A stretch of 32,877 nt of DNA from Cyanobacteria bacterium GSL.Bin1 (GTDB taxonomy: Bacteria; Cyanobacteriota; Cyanobacteriia; Cyanobacteriales; Rubidibacteraceae): contig JAAANX010000025.1 of assembly GCA_009909085.1 (NCBI GenBank), positions 1 through 32,877 on the forward strand, written 5' to 3'. Position 1 is the stretch's first letter, and every line of letters begins with the position of its first letter. The position numbers were made by a program, and so were the translations under genes. Positions 7,513 to 14,627 of the stretch are shown piece by piece. The notes under the pieces are model-generated. The model did not search any database and was not told the origin of the DNA. It worked only from the letters and a program-made list of their open reading frames with translations.

Positions 7513-10097
7513 ACAAGTCCAAACTGCTTCCCTATTTTTTCATCGCTTTGATCGGGTTTGGCATAGCGGTCGGTTCCTCCGTGCTGTTCCCGATTTCTAC
7601 CACGGCGGTTGCTCAAACAGTTGCCACAGATTCCCCCCTGCAAGCGGGGCGCACGGCCTATGAGCAAGGACGTTATCAAGAAGCGGTAACGGCTTGGCAA
7701 GCGGCAGAAACGACCTTCCGAGAGCAAAAACAACGCGGGTATCAAGCCCTGACGCTGGCTTATCTCGCTTCGGCATATCAGCAACTGGGGCAAGGAGAAG
7801 AAGCCCAACAGTCTCTTCAAGCCAGTTTACGCTGGCTCAACTCGGGGTCATTTCCCCGTGACTTGATTGCTCAAGTCCTCAATATCCAAGGGAGGCTCCA
7901 ACTTGCCCAAGGACAGCCTAAAACAGCTCTGGCCACTTGGGAAGAAACGGAAACGCTCTATCGGCAATTAGAGGACGAGCAGGGGATGATTGGGGCGCAA
8001 CTTAATCAGGCACAAGCCTTGCAATCCCTGGGGTTATACCGTCAGGCGAATCTCCGCTTGCAGGAGATCAATCGGCAGCTTGCCTCGCAACCGGATTCTG
8101 CCTTGAAAGTGCAGGGACTACAGAGTCTCGGCAGTACCTTGCAGGTAGTGGGGAATTTAGACGAATCGCAAGCGGTGCTAGAAAATGCTTTAGCTTCGGC
8201 GCAACCGTTGCAGTTAGCGGAGCAAATCAGTCAGATTCGCTTTAGTCTGGCGAATACAGCGAGTGCGCAGAATCAAACAGAGAGGGCAGTTGAGCTTTAT
8301 CAACAAGTGATTGACACGGCTCCGAGTCCTGCTCTGCAACTCGAAGCCCGTTTAAACTTATTCAACTTACTGATTAATACCGAAGACTTCGCAACCGCGT
8401 CGGCCCTCATTCCCGCGATTCAAGAACAAATCGCCGGGTTGTCTCCCAGCCGTTTTGGGGTGAATATGCGGGTCAACTTTGCCGAAAGCCTTTTGCAGTT
8501 GCAGCAACAAGATCCGACTTTTGTCAATCAAAGTGATCTTGCCCAGATGTTGGCAGACGCAGTTCAGCAAGCGCGAAAATTGGCGGATCCTCGCGCGGAA
8601 TCTTATGCGCTAGGAACATTAGGGAAACTCTACGAGCAGAACCAGAGCTATCGGGAAGCCCGGAAACTCACCCGTCAGGCTTTGAATTTGTCGCAACAAG
8701 CCTCTGCCCCTGAGATTTCTTATCAGTGGGAATGGCAACTAGGACGAATCAGTAAGGCACAGGGAGAGATCGAAAGCGCGATCGCGTCCTACACGGTAGC
8801 CGTTGATACCCTGGACCGTCTTCGCAGTGATTTGGTGGCCCTCAATACCAACCAACAGTATTCCTTTCAAGAGAGCGTTGAACCGGTTTACCGAGAATTG
8901 GTGTCTCTCTTGCTCAACCCGACAGCAGAAACTGCCTTCCGCAAACAAAGCGATACTCCCAAAACGGTCTCCATTGCTCAAGACAATCTCAAACGCGCCA
9001 GAGACGTGATTGAGTCCTTGCAAGTTGCCGAACTGGATAACTATTTTCGGGAAGCCTGTCTGGATGTACAGGAGACATCAATCGAAGAGATTGACGCCCA
9101 AGCTGGGGTGATTTATCCCATGATTTTACCAGAGCAACTGGCAGTGATTGTCTCTGTTCCGGGTCAACCCTTAACTTACTACTCTACTCCTACATCAAGC
9201 ACCGAAGTCGAAGCCACCCTTGACCGACTTCTGCAATCCCTCAACCCCGCCTTCCCCAACGAGATTCGCCGCCAGCTATCTACCCAAGTCTATGACTGGC
9301 TGATCCGTCCCGCCTTACCCCAACTTGTCCAACACGACATCCAAACCCTTGTCTTTGTCCTTGATGGCACTCTCCGTAATGTCCCGATGGCTGCCCTCTT
9401 TGACGGCGACCAATATCTCATCGAGCAGTATGCCATTGCCCTCACCCCCGGCTTACGACTCCTCCCCTCCGAGCAGAGCTTGGCGGATAACCTCCGCGCC
9501 TTTACCGGCGGACTCAGCGAACCCCGTCAAGGATTTGTGGCTCTCCCCGAAGTAGAAACTGAAATTGACCAAATTGCCAAGACCCTGCCAGCGGAAGTTT
9601 TGCTCAATGATGCATTCACCCAAGACCGTCTCCGCCAAGAAATTGCCGATACTCCCTTCCCGATTATTCATCTGGCAACCCACGGTGTCTTTACCTCTTT
9701 CCCCAGTACTACCTTTATCCTGACCTGGGAAGGTAGAGTCTCGGTCAATGAGTTTGAAAACCTCCTCAAAGCCAGAGAAACCGGCACTAACCGACCCGTT
9801 GAACTCCTTGTTTTGAGTGCTTGTGAAACCGCAGCCGGAGACAAACGGGCAGCCCTGGGACTGGCGGGAATGGCAGTGCGCTCAGGGGCTCGGAGTACCA
9901 TCGCGACTCTCTGGTCAGTCAAGGACCAATCCACCGCCCGCTTAATGAGCGAATTTTATCAACGCCTCAGCCAGCGGCAGGGCAATATTTCTAAAGCGGA
10001 AGCACTGCGGGAAGCCCAGCTAAAACTCCTCCGCTCTGAAGATTTTAACCACCCCTTTTTCTGGACGCCTTTTGTCTTGGTGGGGAACTGGTCATAG
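7509..10097 (+). CDS. Exported TPR-CHAT caspase-like protease
   Basis: The 862-residue protein starts inside the ATGA overlap with the adhesin stop, indicating translational coupling. An N-terminal signal peptide (about 1-36, ending TTAVAQ) puts it in the periplasm or outside the cell. Residues about 40-440 are TPR-like helical repeats (for example AGRTAYEQGRYQEAVTAWQ). The C-terminal part (about 560-862) is a CHAT domain, a caspase-like peptidase fold named after HetF and TPRs. The catalytic dyad is intact: H725 in HLATHG and C772 in LSACETAAG, followed by the conserved GLAGMAVRSGARS and the closing HPFFWTPFVLVGNW. Its placement between adhesin and transporter suggests it processes or releases the adhesin, or acts in TPS quality control. 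Substrate unknown. A catalytic-cysteine protease with an export signal is notable, since better-studied CHAT proteases are cytoplasmic. Confidence 0.88.
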   Translation: MNKSKLLPYFFIALIGFGIAVGSSVLFPISTTAVAQTVATDSPLQAGRTAYEQGRYQEAVTAWQAAETTFREQKQRGYQALTLAYLASAYQQLGQGEEAQQSLQASLRWLNSGSFPRDLIAQVLNIQGRLQLAQGQPKTALATWEETETLYRQLEDEQGMIGAQLNQAQALQSLGLYRQANLRLQEINRQLASQPDSALKVQGLQSLGSTLQVVGNLDESQAVLENALASAQPLQLAEQISQIRFSLANTASAQNQTERAVELYQQVIDTAPSPALQLEARLNLFNLLINTEDFATASALIPAIQEQIAGLSPSRFGVNMRVNFAESLLQLQQQDPTFVNQSDLAQMLADAVQQARKLADPRAESYALGTLGKLYEQNQSYREARKLTRQALNLSQQASAPEISYQWEWQLGRISKAQGEIESAIASYTVAVDTLDRLRSDLVALNTNQQYSFQESVEPVYRELVSLLLNPTAETAFRKQSDTPKTVSIAQDNLKRARDVIESLQVAELDNYFREACLDVQETSIEEIDAQAGVIYPMILPEQLAVIVSVPGQPLTYYSTPTSSTEVEATLDRLLQSLNPAFPNEIRRQLSTQVYDWLIRPALPQLVQHDIQTLVFVLDGTLRNVPMAALFDGDQYLIEQYAIALTPGLRLLPSEQSLADNLRAFTGGLSEPRQGFVALPEVETEIDQIAKTLPAEVLLNDAFTQDRLRQEIADTPFPIIHLATHGVFTSFPSTTFILTWEGRVSVNEFENLLKARETGTNRPVELLVLSACETAAGDKRAALGLAGMAVRSGARSTIATLWSVKDQSTARLMSEFYQRLSQRQGNISKAEALREAQLKLLRSEDFNHPFFWTPFVLVGNWS

Positions 10098-10168
10098 GAT
10101 CAGTTGATCTCCTGAATCAGAATTAGGGAATTTTATGATTGTAATCTAGATAAAAGTATAGGGAATAG

Positions 10169-11932
10169 ATGTTCAATTGCTCTCAATCTCAGCCTCAGCA
10201 AGCCCGGATCTGGATCATGCCCCGTCAGCTTCAATTGTGTTCTGCCGGCTCTGCTTTAATCCTGTTAGCGGGTTTTGCCTTGGCTCCCCTTTCCCTTGCC
10301 CAAACGGGCGCCGGCGATGTCAAACCTCCCTCCGCTGCTCCCCTCGAAGAGTTGCAACCGCGTCCCCTACCGCCATCAGAGGAACTGCTTTCTCCTCCCC
10401 CTACCCCAGATGCGGCACCTCCCGATGAGATTCCGAGGACTCTAACCGTTAAGGCCTTTAAGGTGGTGGGCAGTAGCGTCTTTTCCGATGAAGAATTGAA
10501 CGACCTCCTTGTTCCCTATACTAATCGTCCTCTGACGTTCAGCGAACTCCTGCAGGCGCGCAACGAAATTACGAACTACTATGTGCGCCAAGGGTATGTC
10601 ACCTCGGGGGCAATTCTCCCCCCCCAAAAACTCACGGATGGAGTAGTGACAATTCAAGTCATTGAAGGAGGATTAGGAGAGATTACAGTCAATGTCGAAG
10701 GACGTTTAAACCCTGACTATATTCGCGAACGACTTGCCCTGGCTGCCGAAACTCCCTTACAAATTAATGAGTTACAGTCTGCCCTGCAGCTCCTACAACT
10801 GGACCCTTTAATTCAATCCATTTCGGCAGAATTATCCGCAACGCCGGAAGTGGGCATTAATTTACTCACGGTCCAAGCGGAAACCGCAGATACGTTTGCT
10901 CTCGATTTGCTCGTTGACAACGGACGTTCCCCTAGTGTCGGTACGATACAACGGCAAGCTTCGATCACTGAAAGCAATCTTCTGGGCTATGGGGATGAAG
11001 CCTTTGTCAGTTACACCAATACCGATGGGAGCGATGCCTTTGATCTCAGCTATCGCGTTCCCGTTAACCCTCGCAATGGCAATCTCCGCTTTGCCTACGG
11101 GCAAAGCGACAGCGAAGTAATTGAAGATCCCTTTACCCCCCTCGATATTCAATCGGATTATCGCTATTACGAAGTGAGTTTTGATCAACCGGTGATTTTA
11201 ACGCCCACCGAAGAACTGACACTGGGAATCACCGCCACTCGCCAAGAAAGTGAAAATTTCTTATTTGGCGATGAACCGTTTCAACTCTCAGTCGGGTCGG
11301 ATGAGGAGGGAAAGACGAGAATTAGCGCCCTGCGTTTTTCTCAAGAGTGGGTCCAACGGGGAGAGAATGAAGTGTTGGCAGCGCGATCGCAGTTTAGTGT
11401 CGGGGTGGACTGGTTTGATGCCACTGTCAATGAAGATGCCCCCGATAGCCGCTTCTTTGCTTGGCGCGGACAGGGACAGTGGGTGCGACGGTTAGGGGAA
11501 GATGCCTTGCTCCTGGTTCGCAGTGACCTGCAACTGGCTTCCCAAGCTCTCCCCCCCCTCGAACAGTTTGGCTCAGGAGGGCTAGGATCGGTACGGGGTT
11601 ACCGACAAGATGCATTGCTGAGCGATAATGGCTGGCTGGCTTCAAGCGAGCTGCGTTTACCCGTACTCCGCGTTGAAGACTGGGATAGTGTTCTGCAAGT
11701 TGCCCCCTTTGTTGATCTCGGCATTGCCTGGAACAATGATCGTAACGGTGAAGACCGTCCTGAACTGGATTCTAATGTCTTAGCTGGAGTCGGTCTCGGT
11801 TTACGTTGGCAAACTGGCGATCGTTTGACGGCTCGTTTTGACTGGGGAATCCCGTTAGTGGACGTTGACGATCGCGACGAAACCTTACAAGAACAAGGGC
11901 TTTATTTTTCAGTTTCATATACCCTTTTCTAA
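10169..11932 (+). CDS. TpsB outer-membrane transporter (ShlB/FhaC/HecB family)
   Basis: The 587-residue protein secretes the TpsA encoded two genes upstream. It has a signal peptide, a proline-rich linker (about 50-90, typical of cyanobacterial members), POTRA domains (about 90-240, beginning LTVKAFKVVGSSVFSDEEL, then VTSGAILPPQKLTDG) and a 16-stranded ShlB-type barrel to the C-terminal phenylalanine. The barrel has the L6 hallmark VRGY at 475-478. Two starts are possible: ATG at 10169, with AGGGA just upstream, or ATG at 10217 (MPRQLQL), which gives a more standard signal peptide. The longer one is listed. The gap to the CHAT gene is 71 bp on the same strand, with no obvious terminator. Confidence 0.9.
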   Translation: MFNCSQSQPQQARIWIMPRQLQLCSAGSALILLAGFALAPLSLAQTGAGDVKPPSAAPLEELQPRPLPPSEELLSPPPTPDAAPPDEIPRTLTVKAFKVVGSSVFSDEELNDLLVPYTNRPLTFSELLQARNEITNYYVRQGYVTSGAILPPQKLTDGVVTIQVIEGGLGEITVNVEGRLNPDYIRERLALAAETPLQINELQSALQLLQLDPLIQSISAELSATPEVGINLLTVQAETADTFALDLLVDNGRSPSVGTIQRQASITESNLLGYGDEAFVSYTNTDGSDAFDLSYRVPVNPRNGNLRFAYGQSDSEVIEDPFTPLDIQSDYRYYEVSFDQPVILTPTEELTLGITATRQESENFLFGDEPFQLSVGSDEEGKTRISALRFSQEWVQRGENEVLAARSQFSVGVDWFDATVNEDAPDSRFFAWRGQGQWVRRLGEDALLLVRSDLQLASQALPPLEQFGSGGLGSVRGYRQDALLSDNGWLASSELRLPVLRVEDWDSVLQVAPFVDLGIAWNNDRNGEDRPELDSNVLAGVGLGLRWQTGDRLTARFDWGIPLVDVDDRDETLQEQGLYFSVSYTLF

Positions 11933-12057
11933 GCTTTTGCCGATTTGAGTTTCCGCAACCTTCAGCAAAATGGCTCAAGCATTTGACACATCGGTTCGGT
12001 AAAATACTTAAGCATCTAAAGCAATCACCCCAAAATTCTGTTTATGGGAAATCTGCC

Positions 12058-12795
12058 ATGATTAGGAAAATTTCTCTGTTGTTAGTCTCAACGAGCTTAC
12101 TCGCCAATCCCCCTGTTCATCCTGTTGTTTCAGCACAGGAGATGGACAGCCCAATTTTAGACGTTGTTTTTAATCCTCCTGATGACGATCAGCCCCTAAC
12201 CTCTAGCGGTGGGGGGTCTCGCGGAAGGAATTGCCCTGGCGATGCGACCGAGGTTTCCCCTTACCTGGTCCCGGTTGTTCCCCAAGACTTTGCCGGTTTG
12301 ACCACTCAGGGTCGTCCCAGCATTTTGGTGTATGTGGGAGACACCAGCGCCTCGAAAGCATTTTTCAGTATTAAGGGCGACCAACAAGAAAATCATTACT
12401 ATACCTCTGTCGATCTTCCCCAAACGCCTGGGATAATTCGGATTGACCTCCCAGAGGACGGACCAGAGTTGGCGATTAACCAAAACTATTCTTGGTACTT
12501 TGCCTTGATGTGTAACGATCAGCTGCGCCCTGACAGTCCAACGGTAGCGGGTCAGATCAAGCGAGTGACTTTAGACCCTTCTCTCTCATCCCCGGCTGTT
12601 GATGAGGACAACGCTTTAGTGAACCAAGTTGCCCTTTACAGTGAAGCGGGAATTTGGTACGAAACAGCAACTCTTCTCGCCGCCTTACGGCAAGCTGAAC
12701 CGGATAATCGCGCGATCGCGCAAGCTTGGGACAATCTCCTGACCACTGCTGGCTTAGAAGCCATCTCCAACCAACCGATTTTTCCCGAACCCTAA
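12058..12795 (+). CDS. DUF928 domain protein, exported
   Basis: From the ATG at 12058 the product is 245 residues with a good signal peptide (MIRKISLLLVSTSLLANPPV, cleavage near SAQ at 25-27). The frame is open upstream to a TTG at 11983, but those codons add a poor, basic N-terminus, so the ATG is preferred. The body matches DUF928: a GGxxRGRNC start, a central beta-rich part (PSILVYVG, YYTSVDLPQTPGIIRIDLPEDGP, YSWYFALMCND) and a C-terminal helical part with YSEAGIWYETATLLAALRQAEP. Two cysteines, C59 and C152, could form a disulfide in the periplasm. Function unknown; DUF928 genes in cyanobacteria commonly sit with CHAT, TPS and CHASE2 genes, as here. It precedes the diguanylate cyclase gene by 21 bp. 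Confidence 0.8.
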   Translation: MIRKISLLLVSTSLLANPPVHPVVSAQEMDSPILDVVFNPPDDDQPLTSSGGGSRGRNCPGDATEVSPYLVPVVPQDFAGLTTQGRPSILVYVGDTSASKAFFSIKGDQQENHYYTSVDLPQTPGIIRIDLPEDGPELAINQNYSWYFALMCNDQLRPDSPTVAGQIKRVTLDPSLSSPAVDEDNALVNQVALYSEAGIWYETATLLAALRQAEPDNRAIAQAWDNLLTTAGLEAISNQPIFPEP

Positions 12796-12816
12796 TCCCG
12801 AAAAGCTAACCCCGGT

Positions 12817-14601
12817 ATGAAACATTTTTCGTTGCTGACTCACTTTGTCCGTAATCAGGGGATTTTAACCGCTGCTTTCGGAATCGCTGCCCTAGTGGTT
12901 TTGGCTAGTTTGGCCGGGTTATTTCAAGGGGCGGAGTTAGTGATGTTCGATTGGTTAATCCGCCGCCGTCCCGCTGAACCGGTTGATCCTCGCATTGTAA
13001 TCGTTGAACTGACTGAATCCGATTTGGAATATCTTAACAGTTGGCCGATTACTGACGGTCAACTGGCCAGACTGTTACGCCAGATTAATCAACAAGACCC
13101 GATCGCGGTCGGGCTGGATCTCTATCGGGATCTGCCCTCGGGGGAAGGGCGCGAGAAGTTGCATCAAACCTTCCGTGCCATGCCCCATTTATACGGTGTG
13201 GAAAAAGCAGTCAAGGTAACCGTTAAGGCAAATCCTGTTTTAGAAGAACTTAACCAAGTGGCATTAGCTGATATTATTCGCGATGCGGATGGGAAAGTGC
13301 GTCGCGCTTTACTAGCGGTGAAACAAGGTGAGCGGCAAAAAGTCGGTCTGGGAACACAGGTGGCTTTAACTTATCTCGAAGCCAAAAATGTTGCGGTTGG
13401 AAATACAGCCGGTTCCCTTGAAGCAGGGGGGATTTGGCGAAATCTTCTCCTGCCGTTTCGCCAGGAAAACCAGAGCAAGATTCAACTGGGTCAAGCCATT
13501 TTAAACCCCTTGCGCCGGAATGATGGCGGTTATATCAACGTTGACAATGGCGGATACCAAGTTCTGCTCAATTATCGCGGCTTAGTGTTTCAGACAGTTT
13601 CGGTGCGGGACGTTTTAGAAAATGATCTGCCGCCAGATCTCTTCACCGATCAGATCGTTTTGATTGGCGCCACCGCTCCCAGTTTAAACGATTTATTTAC
13701 CACGCCTTATCTTTCTGACGATCCGCTTGTGCCGGGGGTCGTGATCCATGCCAATATTACGAGCCAACTGCTGAGTGCAGCCCTTGACAATCGCCCTTTG
13801 ATCCGAGTGCTGCCCGACCCGCTAGAATGGTTCTGGATTGCTTGTTGTACTATTGCGGGAGCAAAGATTAGCTTGTACTTATTAACAGCGAGTCCGCTGA
13901 CGAAACGGATCTATTTGTCCGTCGGGGGGACTCTAGTGGGGGTGCTGGTAGCTGGAGTTGGGCTAGTGGGCATTACCTATTTAGCCTTTTTAGGCGGGTG
14001 GTGGTTGCCGGGAGTTGCCCCTTTAACGGGGCTGTTCGCTGCTGCTGTCATGGTGTCAACTTATACAGCGCGAGATTTACGACGCTTGGCTTCGGTAGAC
14101 GGCTTAACCCAAGTCGCCAATCGCCGTTACTTTGATGAGGAATTTCAACGACGCTGGCTGCAAGGCAGTGAAAAACAAGAAGAGCTAGGGGTGATTCTTT
14201 GTGACATTGATTTTTTTAAGAAGTACAACGATACCTATGGTCATCAAGCGGGGGATCATTGCTTGCGGATGGTGGCTCAAGCGATCGAAAAGGCAGTGCG
14301 CTCGACCGATTTAGTGGCTCGCTATGGTGGTGAGGAATTTGCCATTTTACTCTCTAAAAGTTCCCTAGAGACAACGGTAAAAATAGCCGAACGCGCAAGC
14401 CAAAGTGTTCGGAATTTGCAAATCCCTCATCTCAGTTCTGAAGCCAGTGCCTATGTCACCCTCAGTTGTGGGGCAGCCAGCATTGTGCCGAGTCTGGAGC
14501 AAGCCCCAGCCAGTCTGATTGCTCATGCCGATCAGGCTCTATATAGTGCAAAAGAACAAGGGCGCGATCGCGCTGCTGTCTACGAACTTCATCTGAGTTA
14601 A
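12817..14601 (+). CDS. CHASE2-GGDEF transmembrane diguanylate cyclase
   Basis: The 594-residue protein makes the second messenger c-di-GMP from two GTP. An N-terminal membrane helix (about 15-36) is followed by an extracytoplasmic CHASE2 sensor (about 40-325, with DPRIVIVELTESDLEYL and the VLIGATAPSLNDLFTTP end motif). Three membrane helices follow (about 335-420), then a cytoplasmic GGDEF domain (about 428-594). The active-site loop is GGEEF (504-508), an accepted active variant. An RxxD product-inhibition site (R495-D498, RSTD) is intact five residues upstream, so activity and feedback are both expected. The CHASE2 ligand is unknown. It lies 21 bp after DUF928 and 26 bp before a related dual-domain gene, suggesting co-transcription with the adhesin system. 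Confidence 0.9.
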   Translation: MKHFSLLTHFVRNQGILTAAFGIAALVVLASLAGLFQGAELVMFDWLIRRRPAEPVDPRIVIVELTESDLEYLNSWPITDGQLARLLRQINQQDPIAVGLDLYRDLPSGEGREKLHQTFRAMPHLYGVEKAVKVTVKANPVLEELNQVALADIIRDADGKVRRALLAVKQGERQKVGLGTQVALTYLEAKNVAVGNTAGSLEAGGIWRNLLLPFRQENQSKIQLGQAILNPLRRNDGGYINVDNGGYQVLLNYRGLVFQTVSVRDVLENDLPPDLFTDQIVLIGATAPSLNDLFTTPYLSDDPLVPGVVIHANITSQLLSAALDNRPLIRVLPDPLEWFWIACCTIAGAKISLYLLTASPLTKRIYLSVGGTLVGVLVAGVGLVGITYLAFLGGWWLPGVAPLTGLFAAAVMVSTYTARDLRRLASVDGLTQVANRRYFDEEFQRRWLQGSEKQEELGVILCDIDFFKKYNDTYGHQAGDHCLRMVAQAIEKAVRSTDLVARYGGEEFAILLSKSSLETTVKIAERASQSVRNLQIPHLSSEASAYVTLSCGAASIVPSLEQAPASLIAHADQALYSAKEQGRDRAAVYELHLS

Positions 14602-14627
14602 TCAGGAGCAAGGGCAAGTTTAATTCG

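Noticed and set aside
7203-7820. Minus-strand open frame of 205 codons across the adhesin/CHAT junction
   Set aside because: It lies fully antisense to two well-supported genes, has low-complexity composition and no recognised domain.
11983-12057. TTG-initiated extension of the DUF928 gene
   Set aside because: The extra 25 residues are basic and would bury the clear signal peptide that starts at the ATG at 12058.
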